From Rhabdochromatium marinum (GTDB lineage Bacteria; Pseudomonadota; Gammaproteobacteria; Chromatiales; Chromatiaceae), in the NCBI RefSeq assembly GCF_016583795.1, contig NZ_NRRS01000002.1, forward strand, positions 112,001 to 144,084: DNA of 32,084 bases, in the 5' to 3' direction. Shown piece after piece: positions 7,382 through 16,727 of this stretch. The notes below the pieces were generated by a model. That model ran no database searches. It had not been told where the DNA came from and was given only the letters and a program-made list of their open reading frames with translations. The number at the start of each line of letters is the position of its first letter. The stretch's first letter is position 1. The translations under genes were made by a program, and so were the position numbers.

Positions 7382-9436
7382 ATGGAAGCCGCGCTCAGCG
7401 CCGTACTCGACAGCATCCGCGCCCACCCAAGCGCGGCCTATGGCGTCATTTTTGCCGTCGCGCTGGCCGAATCCCTGGCGGTCATCGGCGTAGTGGTGCC
7501 CGGTGTTCTGATGATGCTCGCCGCCGGTGCCCTGATTGCCGACGGGGTACTGAGCTTCTGGCCCAGCTGTCTGCTTGCCATCCTCGGCGCCATCCTCGGC
7601 GACACGCTGAGCTTCTGGCTCGGGCGGCATTATCAATCCCACCTGCGTCGCCTCTGGCCCTTTAGCCGCCATCCGGCGCCGCTGGAGCGCGGCATGGCCT
7701 TCTTCTCGCGCCACGGCGCCAAAAGCATCCTGCTCGGGCGCTTCGTCGGCCCCATGCGCGCCATGGTGCCACTGGTGGCCGGCATGCTCGACATGCCCAT
7801 CCGGGCGTTTTTTCTTGCCAATCTGGGATCGGCGCTGCTGTGGGGGCCGGCCTATCTGGCGCCCGGCATTCTGTTCGGCGCCTCGCTGAAACTCGCCTCC
7901 GAAGCGGCCACCGGACTGTTGTTTATCAGCTTGGCGCTGATCGCTGTGCTGTTCGCCGCTGTCTGGCTCAGCCGCCACCTGGTGCGTTGGGCTGGTTACC
8001 AGGCCAGCGCCTGGGTCAGCGCCCTGCTGCACTGGGCCGATCTGCACCCGCTGATGGGACGCATCGCCGCCGCCCTGGCCGATCCACGCCATCCGGACGC
8101 TGGCACCCTGACCGGGCTGGCCTTGGCGCTACTGGCCGCCACCCTGATACTTGGACTCAGTTTAAGCCTGGTACTGCTCGGCCCGGACAGCCTGAGCCTC
8201 AACCGCATGGTGCTCGACCTGGGCCAGAGTCTGAGTTCACCAGAGGCCGATCATATTCTGGGCATGCTCAACACCCTGGGCGACCCAGCGCTGCTGCTAC
8301 CTCTGGTGGCCCTGGTGTTTGTCTCTCTGCGCTGGCAGGCACGCCAGCGCGATGCGGCCTACTGGCTGGCCGCCGCCAGCTTTGCCCTCATCGCCAGCCC
8401 CCTGCTTGGGGCGCTGATCGGCACCGCACGGCCCACACCCCATGTCGAGCTGACTACTTGGCCCTGGTCGTTTCCCAATCCGCAGGTGCTGAGCGCCACC
8501 TTGATCTATGGTTTTCTCGCGCTGATGATCGCGCGCGCACTGCCGGTACGGCAGCGCTGGCAGCCCTTCGCCCTGGCCAGCAGCCTGGTCAGTGCCTTGA
8601 GTTTCGCCCGGCTGTATTTTGGCACCGAATGGCTGACCGATCTGCTGGCCAGCGTCACCCTGGCCTTGCTCTGGCTCGCCGCCCTGGGCCTGGCCTACGC
8701 CCGGCATACCGCGCCCGGGCGCGGCGCCCGGCCTTTAATTTTGATTGCCCTGCTAGCCTGGCTGCCGGGATACCTGATGCTGAGTCTGGACAACAACGCC
8801 GCGCAACGCATCCACCATCGCCCGGCCACCGCGCTCACACACCTGACACCGGAGCAATGGCTGTCCGGCGCACCAGCTGAGCTGCCCGGCATGCGCCAGG
8901 ATCTGTGGCAACAGCAGCGCCAGCCCCTGGATATCCAGTACGCCGGCGCCTTGCCGGCCCTCAGCCACGCCCTGGCCGCCAGCGGCTGGCAACCGGCCAC
9001 CAGGCTCAACTGGCACAATGCGCTGCGCTTGTTCTCCCACTCCGCGCCCCTGTCCAGCCTGCCGCTGATTCCTCATGTTCACCAGGGCCGCCATGAACGC
9101 CTGACCCTGTCCCGGCAGCACGCTGATGGACGGCGCTATGTTCTCAGGCTCTGGGCCACGCATGACCTCATCACCGGCTGCGGGCCGCTATGGATCGGCG
9201 ACATTACCGAGGTCACCAAGACTTCCATCGCCGGTTGGTTTGCCATCCCCGTGACCCGCCCCGGCACTCCGGTCGCCGAACTCGACGCCCTCGCGCGCGC
9301 CCTCCAAAGCGATCCGAGCTTTGCCCAACACCGCACCGAGCGGCTGCGCCTCAGTCACTGTCGGGCGGCGGATCCCCCCAGCGCGGCATCAGCGCCTGCG
9401 GCACCTGCAAGTGATCCAGCACCCGCGCCACCATGA
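7382..9436 (+). CDS. DedA / PAP2-like / LssY-C fusion membrane protein
   Basis: A 684-residue multi-domain inner-membrane protein. Residues 1-195 are a DedA (SNARE-associated) domain with the signature GRFVGPMRAMVPLVAG (119-134); DedA proteins are implicated in lipid transport and envelope homeostasis. Residues about 245-440 have the hydrophobic layout of a PAP2 phosphatase, but the catalytic motifs are altered: RP (350-351) lacks its upstream lysine, the PSGH position reads PNPQ (365-368), and the SRx5Hx3D position reads ARx5Ex3D (R410, E416, D420). Residues about 485-660 resemble the LssY C-terminal domain. The last 25 or so residues are an Ala/Pro tail read through the antisense of the ubiX 3' end. 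The ATG at 7382 lacks a clear ribosome site. Lipid handling is inferred; phosphatase activity is doubtful. Confidence 0.85.
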   Translation: MEAALSAVLDSIRAHPSAAYGVIFAVALAESLAVIGVVVPGVLMMLAAGALIADGVLSFWPSCLLAILGAILGDTLSFWLGRHYQSHLRRLWPFSRHPAPLERGMAFFSRHGAKSILLGRFVGPMRAMVPLVAGMLDMPIRAFFLANLGSALLWGPAYLAPGILFGASLKLASEAATGLLFISLALIAVLFAAVWLSRHLVRWAGYQASAWVSALLHWADLHPLMGRIAAALADPRHPDAGTLTGLALALLAATLILGLSLSLVLLGPDSLSLNRMVLDLGQSLSSPEADHILGMLNTLGDPALLLPLVALVFVSLRWQARQRDAAYWLAAASFALIASPLLGALIGTARPTPHVELTTWPWSFPNPQVLSATLIYGFLALMIARALPVRQRWQPFALASSLVSALSFARLYFGTEWLTDLLASVTLALLWLAALGLAYARHTAPGRGARPLILIALLAWLPGYLMLSLDNNAAQRIHHRPATALTHLTPEQWLSGAPAELPGMRQDLWQQQRQPLDIQYAGALPALSHALAASGWQPATRLNWHNALRLFSHSAPLSSLPLIPHVHQGRHERLTLSRQHADGRRYVLRLWATHDLITGCGPLWIGDITEVTKTSIAGWFAIPVTRPGTPVAELDALARALQSDPSFAQHRTERLRLSHCRAADPPSAASAPAAPASDPAPAPP

Positions 9437-10040
9437 AATCAACCAGTTCCGCAACACTCTGCGGATGACAATAAAAGCCCGGATTGGCTGGCATAATCAC
9501 CGCGCCAGCGCGCGCCAAGCGCAGCATATTCTCAAGATGAATCACCGTTAAGGGGGTCTCGCGCAGCACCAGAATCAGCGGGCGCCGCTCCTTCAGCGCC
9601 ACATCCGCCGCCCGATCAATTAAATCCTGACTCAAGCCGGCCGCAATCCGCGCCAGGGTTCCGGTGGTACAGGGGCAGATCACCATGGCATCCGGCGGAT
9701 GGCTGCCGCTCGCCACCGGCGCCGTCCACTGCTGCCGCCCAAACACGCGCAGCTGCCCAGGCGCGGCCCCCAAGTGCGCGCTGAAAAACCGCTCGGCCTC
9801 CGCCGGCCGCGACGGCACCTCCAGCCCAGCCTCCATTTTCAGCACCACCTGCCCGGCCTGCGACAGTAGCAGATACACCCGCACGCCAGCCTCAAGCAGA
9901 CATTGCAACAGCCTTAATCCATACTGAATGCCGGAGGCTCCAGTCAGCGCCACAGCAATGGTGCGCGGCCAGTTGCCACCTGCCGGCGACTCAGACAGTG
10001 ATGTGGACAGTGATTCAGACAGCGGCTGCGGCTCCGTCAC
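9351..10040 (-). CDS. ubiX: flavin prenyltransferase UbiX
   Basis: UbiX (229 residues) joins dimethylallyl phosphate to FMN, making the prenyl-FMN cofactor of the UbiD decarboxylase in ubiquinone synthesis. The N-terminal flavin-binding IAVALTGASGIQYGL (28-42), PCTTGTLARIAAG and the tail LVLRETPLTVIHLENM are diagnostic. The start is a GTG whose GTGA overlaps the mpl stop, implying translational coupling; no other start codon precedes the fold, so the protein carries a Ser-rich N-terminal extension of about 25 residues encoded by a 12-bp tandem repeat. The 3' end overlaps the convergent DedA fusion gene by 86 bases. UbiD is not in this window. Confidence 0.95.
   Translation of the reverse strand: MTEPQPLSESLSTSLSESPAGGNWPRTIAVALTGASGIQYGLRLLQCLLEAGVRVYLLLSQAGQVVLKMEAGLEVPSRPAEAERFFSAHLGAAPGQLRVFGRQQWTAPVASGSHPPDAMVICPCTTGTLARIAAGLSQDLIDRAADVALKERRPLILVLRETPLTVIHLENMLRLARAGAVIMPANPGFYCHPQSVAELVDFMVARVLDHLQVPQALMPRWGDPPPDSD
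9991..10026. repeat. three 12-bp imperfect tandem repeats in the 5' end of ubiX
   Basis: Units TCAGACAGTGAT, GTGGACAGTGAT and TCAGACAGCGGC follow each other directly. They keep frame and encode the Ser/Leu-rich N-terminal extension of UbiX. The pattern suggests expansion by slippage. Confidence 0.7.
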
Positions 10041-11614
10041 AGTCCAGACGGCCCCATGCCTGGATTCTGTACTGGTTCGCGTGCCGCCAAACCATCAAGC
10101 AAACGCTGATGAATGCCCTGAAAACCGCCATTGCTCATCACCAGCAGCTGATCGCCCGGTTGCACCTGCGTCAGAATCTCAGCCACCAGCGGTTCAATCG
10201 CCGCGCACACCCGCACCCGCTCGCCCAAGGATGCCAGCGCCGCCGTCGCATCCCAGCCGAGATCAGGCGGAGCAAACACAAAAATCAGATCAGCCACCTG
10301 CAATGAAGCGGCCAGGGTCTCGGCATGCACACCGGCGCGCATGGTGTTGGAGCGTGGCTCCAACACCGCGAGAATCCGCGCGCCCTGCGCTGAAGTCGCT
10401 GAAGCCGTTGCAACATCAGCTAATGGATCATCTGCAGCATCAATCGACTGATCAAGCAGGTGACGCAGCCCATCAAGTGTGGTGGCAATCGCGGTGGGAT
10501 GATGCGCAAAATCGTCATACAAACGCACACCACCGACCTCGCCGCGCAGCTCCATGCGCCGGCGCACGCCCTGAAACCGGCTCAGCGATGCCAGCGCTTG
10601 CGCCGGCTCAACGCCCACATGAGCGGCCGCCGCCAGCGCCGCCAGCGCATTGGCGACATTGTGCCGCCCGCTCTGAGACCAGGACCAGCGTCCCACTGGC
10701 GTCCCCGCACGGCCGAGCAGCACCTCAGTGCCGGCGGCATCCAGCGGAGTTGCGCTCCAATCAGCGGTGCCAGCTGCACCGGCCGCTGAAGACGTGGATG
10801 CGGCCTTCATCGGCAACGCCGTTTCCCGAGTTGCCTTGCTGGTCAGGCTTTCCATGGGCGTAGGCGTGGGCGAGAATTCGTCGCTCAGCGCCAGCGTCTG
10901 ACAGGGCGTCCAGCAGCCCATGGCCAGGGTCTGCTCAATACTGGCAACCCCCTGGGGATGAATAATCAGCCCAGTGCTCGGCACTGTGCGCACCAGATGA
11001 TGAAACTGGCGCTGAATTGCCGCCAGATCAGCAAAGATGTCGGCGTGATCGAACTCCAGATTATTGATCACCAAGGTGCGCGGGCGATAATGAACAAACT
11101 TGGAACGCTTATCGAAAAAGGCGGTGTCGTACTCATCGGCCTCCACCACGAAATAGCGCCCTGCACCCAGCCGCGCCGAGCAGCCGAAATTCCCCGGCAC
11201 TCCGCCAATCAAAAACCCGGGTTCCAACCCCGCATCGTCCAGCAACCAGGCCAGCAAACTGGCTGTGGTGGTCTTGCCATGCGTACCCGCCACCGCCAGC
11301 ACATGACGTCCGACCAGTAGATGCTCAGCCAGCCACTGCGGCCCGGAAAGGTACGGCAACCCCTGATCGAGCAGGTACTCCACCGCCGGCACACCGCGCG
11401 TCATCGCATTGCCGACCACCACCACATCGGGCGCCGGCTGCAAGGCCTCGGCACCATAGCCTGGGGTGAGCGCTATACCAGCCGCCTCCAGCTGCGTACT
11501 CATTGGCGGATAAACATTGGCATCCGAGCCGGTCACCCGATGGCCCAGCTCGCGCGCCAGCAGCGCCAGACCGCCCATGAAGGTGCCACAGATGCCGAGA
11601 ATGTGCAGATGCAT
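10037..11614 (-). CDS. mpl: UDP-N-acetylmuramate:L-Ala-gamma-D-Glu-meso-DAP ligase
   Basis: Mpl (525 residues) reattaches the recycled murein tripeptide to UDP-MurNAc in the cytoplasm. MHLHILGICGTFMGGLA at the N-terminus, the ATP-binding GTHGKTTT (110-117), VEADEYDTAFFDKRSKF (157-173), NNLEFDHADIF (184-194) and DDFAHHPTAI (367-376) define the Mur ligase family and this subfamily. It is longer than the usual 450-460 residues because of two low-complexity insertions, at about 248-283 (Ser/Thr/Ala) and 390-411 (Asp/Ala/Ser), both between recognisable core segments. It starts 3 bases after the preceding membrane-protein gene and overlaps ubiX by 4 bases. Confidence 0.96.
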   Translation of the reverse strand: MHLHILGICGTFMGGLALLARELGHRVTGSDANVYPPMSTQLEAAGIALTPGYGAEALQPAPDVVVVGNAMTRGVPAVEYLLDQGLPYLSGPQWLAEHLLVGRHVLAVAGTHGKTTTASLLAWLLDDAGLEPGFLIGGVPGNFGCSARLGAGRYFVVEADEYDTAFFDKRSKFVHYRPRTLVINNLEFDHADIFADLAAIQRQFHHLVRTVPSTGLIIHPQGVASIEQTLAMGCWTPCQTLALSDEFSPTPTPMESLTSKATRETALPMKAASTSSAAGAAGTADWSATPLDAAGTEVLLGRAGTPVGRWSWSQSGRHNVANALAALAAAAHVGVEPAQALASLSRFQGVRRRMELRGEVGGVRLYDDFAHHPTAIATTLDGLRHLLDQSIDAADDPLADVATASATSAQGARILAVLEPRSNTMRAGVHAETLAASLQVADLIFVFAPPDLGWDATAALASLGERVRVCAAIEPLVAEILTQVQPGDQLLVMSNGGFQGIHQRLLDGLAAREPVQNPGMGPSGL

Positions 11615-11617
11615 GTT

Positions 11618-12136
11618 TCAGCTCAACCCCTGAGTCATTCCGCCCACCACCAGCAACGACAATACATCGTAAACAATGGCGAGAAACACTCCCTGAATCA
11701 GACGAATCTCAAACGCATGGCGCAGAATGTGCGCCGTAATCAGCACACCCCAGAGCACCAGCGCCGTAAACAACACTCCGGCCAGCAACAGCGCCGAGCT
11801 TTGTTCCTCGGCGCCAACCGCCTGACTCAAGGGCACTAGCGCCAGCAAGCCGATCAGAGTATCCGTCCCGATTAACGCCGTCGCCGTCTGCAACAAGCGC
11901 GTCGGCTTGCCGAGATGCTGCAACACCGCCGCCAGTACCAGCAGCATTAAGCCACTGTCCAACAGCCCCTGGAGCAGACCGATTAACGCCTGTTCCCCGG
12001 CGCTCATCGCCAGCAGCATGGAGCCCAGCATACTGGCCGCGAACACCAGCACAAAGATTTCCCTGGACGCTGGCAAATCCTGAGGCGCACGTTTGAGCAG
12101 ACAGAGATCAAGAAAAAAATGCAAAATTGCGAGCAC
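11618..12136 (-). CDS. unrecognised integral membrane protein
   Basis: A 172-residue hydrophobic protein that I do not recognise. Five likely membrane segments lie at about 26-44, 50-73, 84-104, 114-135 and 146-167, with a short N-terminal stretch bearing LLKRAPQDLPASRE and few charges elsewhere. No catalytic motif is visible. The start is a GTG at 12136 with only a weak upstream ribosome site. The stop lies 3 bases before mpl, so it is cotranscribed with mpl and ubiX. Position between lnt and mpl hints at an envelope role, but nothing in the sequence defines it. Confidence 0.7.
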   Translation of the reverse strand: MLAILHFFLDLCLLKRAPQDLPASREIFVLVFAASMLGSMLLAMSAGEQALIGLLQGLLDSGLMLLVLAAVLQHLGKPTRLLQTATALIGTDTLIGLLALVPLSQAVGAEEQSSALLLAGVLFTALVLWGVLITAHILRHAFEIRLIQGVFLAIVYDVLSLLVVGGMTQGLS

Positions 12137-12169
12137 AGCCGTTATCCGCCAGCAAGCTGAAGATGAAGC

Positions 12170-12186
12170 CTCGGCATGATACCGAG
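12170..12186 (-). terminator. weak hairpin between lnt and the membrane-protein gene
   Basis: CTCGG and CCGAG flank a 7-base spacer just after the lnt stop. One G-U and one A-U pair could extend the stem to 7 bp. There is no U-run, so at most it is a weak pause or partial terminator inside the gene run. Confidence 0.25.
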
Positions 12187-12209
12187 TCGCCAGGATGAGG
12201 CCAAAATCA

Positions 12210-13757
12210 TCATGACCGGGCCAGCCGCCGCACCAGCGCCAGTAGCACCGCCCCCAGCAGCATCGCCAGCGCTAACCCAAGCGCCAGCCAGCTACCAAAG
12301 CGCGCAAAGGGCGTCTGACCGCTGAACGGCTGCACCGTGCCGACCAGGGCGCCGCGCTCAAAGGCGGGCAGCTCAGCGCGCACCTGGCCCTTCTGATCGA
12401 TAATGGCGGAGATGCCGGTGTTGGTGGCCCGCACCAGATAGCGGCCATTCTCCAGTGCCCGCAGCCGCGCAAACTCCAGATGCTGCGCCGGAGCGAGCGA
12501 ATCGCCGAACCAGGCATCGTTGGAAACATTGATCAAATAATCCGCCTCCGGCAGTGCTTGGCGCACCTGATCCGGAAACACATCCTCGTAGCAGATGGAG
12601 GCCCCCACCCGATGGGCGCCGACCTGCAACAAAGGCTTGCCCGTATGGCCAGCGCTAAAGGAGGACATGGGCACCTGAAACCAGTCCAACAGCGGCTCGA
12701 TCCAGGTCCGCAACGGCAGATACTCCCCAAAGGGCACCAGATGGCGCTTGTAGTAGCGGTCCTCGGTCGTGCCAACGCTTAGCAGGCCATTGTAGTAGCG
12801 CCCGTCGCTTTCCATAATAGGCACACCAACCACGATCTCTGACCCCTCCGCCCGGGCACGCTCCGCCAGTGGCTCAATCAGCGACCGGCGCACCTCGTGC
12901 AAAAAGTTCGGGATCGCGGTTTCCGGCCACAAAATCAGCCCCACACCAAGATGCGCATGCGTCAGTTCCAGATGGGCTGCGAGATTCGGTTCCAATGCAT
13001 CCGGCTGCCATTTAAGCGAGGGAGCAATATTGGCCTGCACCAGTGCGGCCGTAAAGGGCGCCCCTATCGGCTGCGTCCAGTCCAGCCCCCGCAACAGGCC
13101 ACCACCGCCCCAAACAAGTACCAAAGCCAACAGCACGGCCACGCGGCCGCTGCGCTGCTTCCAGCCCAGCCACAGCAGCCCGGATGTCAGCACCGTCAGC
13201 AAGCTCAGTCCATGCACCCCCAGCAGCGGCGCCCAACCGGCCAGCGGTGAGTCGATCTGGGTATTCCCCAGCAACAGCCAGGGAAAGCCGGTCAGCACCC
13301 AGGCACGCAACCATTCGCTCAACACCCAAACGCCCGGCAACACCAGCAGAGCACTGGCCCAAGCGTGCCCGGCTCGCTCCAGAACAGACCCCAGCCGCGC
13401 AATCAGCCAGCCCGCCAGCCCGTAGTAGAGCGCCATGGCCGTCACGAACACCAGCATCATGCCATGCGCCGCTATAGCCGGCAGATGGGCAAATTCATTC
13501 AGGCTGATGCGAATCCAGGCCACCCCAAAGCCCAACAACCCGACCCCATAGAGCCAGCCATATAGAAAAGCACCACGCCCGCTGCGCCCACGCAGACAGT
13601 GATACCAGAACACCAGCGCCACAATGCCCAGCGGATACCAGTCGAAGGGGGCAAAGGCCAGCACTGTCAGGCCACCAGCTGCCGGTGCCAACAGCCAGCA
13701 TCCGCGCCGCCTCAACAGGCTCACAAGCCAGGCACGCGCGTCAGTCGTAATCCTCAT
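12210..13757 (-). CDS. lnt: apolipoprotein N-acyltransferase
   Basis: Lnt adds the third acyl chain to the N-terminal cysteine of lipoproteins at the inner membrane. About six membrane helices fill residues 15-225, followed by a periplasmic nitrilase domain (about 235-485) and a last helix near the C-terminus. The catalytic triad is visible: E279 in WPETAIPNF, K337 in YYKRHLVPFGEY and C389 in SICYEDVF (numbered from 13757). I chose the ATG at 13757, giving 515 residues, close to the E. coli length, rather than the ATG at 13796, which adds 13 residues and lacks a ribosome site. It overlaps the gloB end by 17 bases. Confidence 0.95.
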   Translation of the reverse strand: MRITTDARAWLVSLLRRRGCWLLAPAAGGLTVLAFAPFDWYPLGIVALVFWYHCLRGRSGRGAFLYGWLYGVGLLGFGVAWIRISLNEFAHLPAIAAHGMMLVFVTAMALYYGLAGWLIARLGSVLERAGHAWASALLVLPGVWVLSEWLRAWVLTGFPWLLLGNTQIDSPLAGWAPLLGVHGLSLLTVLTSGLLWLGWKQRSGRVAVLLALVLVWGGGGLLRGLDWTQPIGAPFTAALVQANIAPSLKWQPDALEPNLAAHLELTHAHLGVGLILWPETAIPNFLHEVRRSLIEPLAERARAEGSEIVVGVPIMESDGRYYNGLLSVGTTEDRYYKRHLVPFGEYLPLRTWIEPLLDWFQVPMSSFSAGHTGKPLLQVGAHRVGASICYEDVFPDQVRQALPEADYLINVSNDAWFGDSLAPAQHLEFARLRALENGRYLVRATNTGISAIIDQKGQVRAELPAFERGALVGTVQPFSGQTPFARFGSWLALGLALAMLLGAVLLALVRRLARS

Positions 13758-14538
13758 CCTTCCAGCGGCGCAGCGCGGTAAAGACCTCCGTCGCATCCGT
13801 CAGCGTGCGCCCGGCCGCGCGTTCGGCAGCTGCGATCACGGTCGGCTGAGCGACGCGCAGGAAGGGATTGGTTGCCAACTCCACTGCCAGGCGTGAGGGA
13901 ACCGTGGGCTCATCGGCGGCGCGCAGCCGTTCAACCTCAGCGGCACGCTCCGCCAGCGCCGAGTTCTCCGGCTCCACCCAGCGCGCAAAGCCGATATTCT
14001 CCAGGGTGTATTCATGCGCGCAGTAGCACAGGGTTTCGGGGGCCAAATCTGCCAGGCGGCGCAGGGAAGCGGCCAGTTGCTCGGGGGTGCCGTCAAACAC
14101 CCGCCCACAGCCGACGCTGAACAGGGTATCGCCACACAAGAGCACCGGTGGATCCTGATCAAGCGTCAGATAAGCCATGTGGCTGGAGGTATGACCGGGC
14201 ACCGCCAACCCCTGGAAGTCAATCTCCAGGCCGGGCAGCTTGAAGCGCTCACCATCCCCCACCACTTGCGTGGCACCGGGAATGCGCGGATCAGCGGGTG
14301 CGATGATTTCAACACCCGGCCAGGCGGCTTGCAGCGCGGCCAAGCCGCCGATATGGTCGCGGTGATGATGGGTGATCACAATACAGGCCAGTTCCAACCC
14401 CTGTTGCTGAAGGACAGACTGCACCGGGCGCGCATCTCCCGGATCCACCACCGCCACCCTGGAACTAGACGCCGTGCGCAATAGCCAAATGTAGTTATCC
14501 GCAAAGGCCGCAATGGGTGCAAGTTCAAGTCTGTGCAT
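13741..14538 (-). CDS. gloB: hydroxyacylglutathione hydrolase (glyoxalase II)
   Basis: GloB (265 residues) hydrolyses S-lactoylglutathione to lactate and glutathione, finishing methylglyoxal detoxification in the cytoplasm. The metallo-beta-lactamase signature THHHRDH (residues 56-62) supplies binuclear metal ligands, with GHTSSH and GDTLFSVGCGR downstream and the CAHEYTLENIGFA substrate-binding segment. The ATG at 14538 is preferred because GGGGA lies 7 bases upstream and the protein then begins at the conserved N-terminus; an ATG at 14565 would add nine residues and overlap dxs. It follows dxs by 19 bases and overlaps lnt. Confidence 0.95.
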   Translation of the reverse strand: MHRLELAPIAAFADNYIWLLRTASSSRVAVVDPGDARPVQSVLQQQGLELACIVITHHHRDHIGGLAALQAAWPGVEIIAPADPRIPGATQVVGDGERFKLPGLEIDFQGLAVPGHTSSHMAYLTLDQDPPVLLCGDTLFSVGCGRVFDGTPEQLAASLRRLADLAPETLCYCAHEYTLENIGFARWVEPENSALAERAAEVERLRAADEPTVPSRLAVELATNPFLRVAQPTVIAAAERAAGRTLTDATEVFTALRRWKDEDYD

Positions 14539-14557
14539 CGGCAATCCCCGCACCGCC

Positions 14558-16486
14558 TCAGGCACTTTCCCGCGCCAGCGCCGAATTCAACTGTGGATCC
14601 AGCCCCAAATCCGCCAGCTCACTCAGCACCGCCGCGCGAATGCCTGGTGCATCCAAGCCGCACACATGCAGTTGCTCATTATGACTGGCCTGCTCCTGAC
14701 AGACATCCGGCAGACCCAGATGCACGCAGCGCACGGTCAGGCCATGGGCCGCCAGCAACTCCGACACCGCCGAACCGGCTCCACCCGAGATGACATTTTC
14801 CTCAATGGTGATCAATAACTCATGTTGATCAGCCAGTTCCAGAATCAGACGCTCATCCAGCGGCTTGACGAAGCGCATGTTCGCCACCGTGACATTGAGT
14901 TCCTCCCCCACCTCCAACGCTGGCGCCACCCGGCTGCCAAAGCCGAGCAAGGCCACATGCCGCCCCTGGCGCAGCAGTTCGGCCTCGCCAATCGGCAGCA
15001 CGCCAGCCTGGAGATCAATCTCCACGCCCGGCCCCGCACCACGCGGATAGCGCACCATCGCCGGCCCCGGATGCTCCAGCGCCGTCTGTAACATGCGCCG
15101 GCATTCGTTCTCATCCGCCGGCGCCATGATGACAAAGTTCGGCAGCGGACGACCAAAGCTCAGATCAAAACTGCCGGCATGGGTCGCCCCATCAGCACCG
15201 ACCAGTCCGGCACGATCGACTGCAAAGGTCACATCCAAGCCCTGCAAGCAGACATCATGCACCAGCTGATCGTAGGCACGCTGCAGGAAGGTGGAATAAA
15301 TCGCCACCACCGGCTTCATGCCCTCGCAGGCCATGCCAGCCGCCAGAGTAACCGCATGCTGTTCGGCAATGCCCACATCGAAATAGCGCTCCGGAAAGCG
15401 CTCGGAGAAAGCCACCATGCCCGAGCCTTCGCGCATGGCCGGCGTGATAGCCAGCAGGCGCGGCTCCACCGCCGCCGCTTCGCACAGCCAGTCGCCAAAG
15501 ATCTGGGTATAGGTCTTACCGCCGGATTTCTTGTGCATGCGACCGGTTTTGGCATCAAAGGGCGTAACGCCATGAAACTGCACCGGCTGCCCCTCGGCCG
15601 GTTCATAACCGCGCCCCTTTTGGGTGGCGACATGCAGAAAGCGCGGCCCCGGCATGGCTTTCATGTTGTGCAGGGTCGAGAGCAGATCATCCATGTCATG
15701 ACCATCGATCGGGCCGATGTAATTAAAGCCCAGTTCCTCAAACATGGTACTGGGCATCACCATGCCCTTCATGTGCTCTTCCCAGCGCCCGACCAGTTCG
15801 CGCAAATGCGGCATCCGGCGCAGTGCTGTCTTGCTGCCCTCGCGCATGCTGGTATAGACCTGGCTCGACAACAGACGCGCCAGATGGGTGCTAATACCCC
15901 CAACCGGCGGGGAAATCGACATTTCATTGTCGTTCAGAATGACCAGCAGATCCGGATCCAGCGGGCCGCCGTGATTCAGTGCCTCAAAGGCCATGCCGGC
16001 ACCCAGCGAACCGTCGCCAATCACCGCAATCACATGGCGCTGTTCGCCTTTGAGCCGCGCAGCGATGGACATGCCCAGCGCGGCGCTGATGGAGGTGCTG
16101 GAATGCCCGACGCCAAAGGTGTCATAGCGGCTCTCGCTGCGCTTGGGAAAGCCTGAAAGTCCGTCTTTCATACGCATGCGATGCATGCGATCACGACGCC
16201 CGGTGAGGATTTTGTGCGGATAGGCCTGATGCCCAACATCCCACACCAAGCGATCATGCGGGGTATCGAAAACATGGTGCAACGCAATGGTCAGCTCCAC
16301 CACCCCCAGCCCGGCGGCCAAATGTCCACCAGTGCGCGAGACGCTGTCGATCAGAAAGGCGCGCAGCTCGGTGGCCAGCTGCTTGAGTTGTTCGCTGCTC
16401 AGCGCACGCAGATCCACCGGGTCTTGAATCCGAGCCAGCAGCGGATACTGGGACATGGTGGCTTCAGCAGAGACGGCATCAAGCAT
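14558..16486 (-). CDS. dxs: 1-deoxy-D-xylulose-5-phosphate synthase
   Basis: DXS (642 residues) condenses pyruvate and glyceraldehyde-3-phosphate with thiamine diphosphate, the first step of the MEP isoprenoid pathway that feeds carotenoids, quinones and the phytyl/geranylgeranyl tail. [12 protein letters not shown] holds the catalytic-type H55; the ThDP site [18 protein letters not shown]...NDNEMSIS begins at 157; IAEQHAV and [10 protein letters not shown] mark the pyrimidine domain. The frame stays open to 16648, but the extra 54 residues do not match DXS and lie upstream of the candidate promoter, so the start is placed at 16486 (16456 also possible). It heads the run dxs-gloB-lnt. ThiD, which makes part of its cofactor, is also in this window. 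Confidence 0.96.
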   Translation of the reverse strand: MLDAVSAEATMSQYPLLARIQDPVDLRALSSEQLKQLATELRAFLIDSVSRTGGHLAAGLGVVELTIALHHVFDTPHDRLVWDVGHQAYPHKILTGRRDRMHRMRMKDGLSGFPKRSESRYDTFGVGHSSTSISAALGMSIAARLKGEQRHVIAVIGDGSLGAGMAFEALNHGGPLDPDLLVILNDNEMSISPPVGGISTHLARLLSSQVYTSMREGSKTALRRMPHLRELVGRWEEHMKGMVMPSTMFEELGFNYIGPIDGHDMDDLLSTLHNMKAMPGPRFLHVATQKGRGYEPAEGQPVQFHGVTPFDAKTGRMHKKSGGKTYTQIFGDWLCEAAAVEPRLLAITPAMREGSGMVAFSERFPERYFDVGIAEQHAVTLAAGMACEGMKPVVAIYSTFLQRAYDQLVHDVCLQGLDVTFAVDRAGLVGADGATHAGSFDLSFGRPLPNFVIMAPADENECRRMLQTALEHPGPAMVRYPRGAGPGVEIDLQAGVLPIGEAELLRQGRHVALLGFGSRVAPALEVGEELNVTVANMRFVKPLDERLILELADQHELLITIEENVISGGAGSAVSELLAAHGLTVRCVHLGLPDVCQEQASHNEQLHVCGLDAPGIRAAVLSELADLGLDPQLNSALARESA

Positions 16487-16520
16487 AGTGTTTGACCGGT
16501 TGGTGACAGGATAGCCGAGG

Positions 16521-16551
16521 ATTTTAGTCCAAATCGCCCAGGCGCGGGCAA
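16521..16551 (-). promoter_or_regulatory. candidate promoter of dxs
   Basis: On the minus strand TTGCCC (16551-16546) and TAAAAT (16526-16521) are 19 bases apart. The -10 is a strong match but the spacing is long. Transcription would start near 16514, about 28 bases before the chosen dxs ATG. Confidence 0.35.
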
Positions 16552-16727
16552 CTCCCGCGCAGCACACCGACTCTGGCGATCGCGGCAGCGGCCCGGAACC
16601 AGACGTTTGGGCCGATACCGCTATACTAACGCTCATGGGGTTCACCACCCCAAGAAGGATGAAATTATTGCTTCACAGTCATGCGGTATCCCTCTGCCCT
16701 CCGCCCCCCTGCCACACCAAGCGCACC

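Noticed and set aside
7187-8092. Minus-strand open frame opposite hemL and the DedA gene
   Set aside because: Gly/Gln/Ala-rich composition without motifs; it is the antisense shadow of two well-supported genes.
9928-10863. Plus-strand open frame opposite ubiX and mpl
   Set aside because: Low-complexity Pro/Arg/His-rich translation antisense to confirmed Mpl motifs.
16487-16648. N-terminal extension of dxs by 54 residues
   Set aside because: The residues do not resemble DXS and they lie over and upstream of a good -10 element; the start at 16486 gives the normal length.
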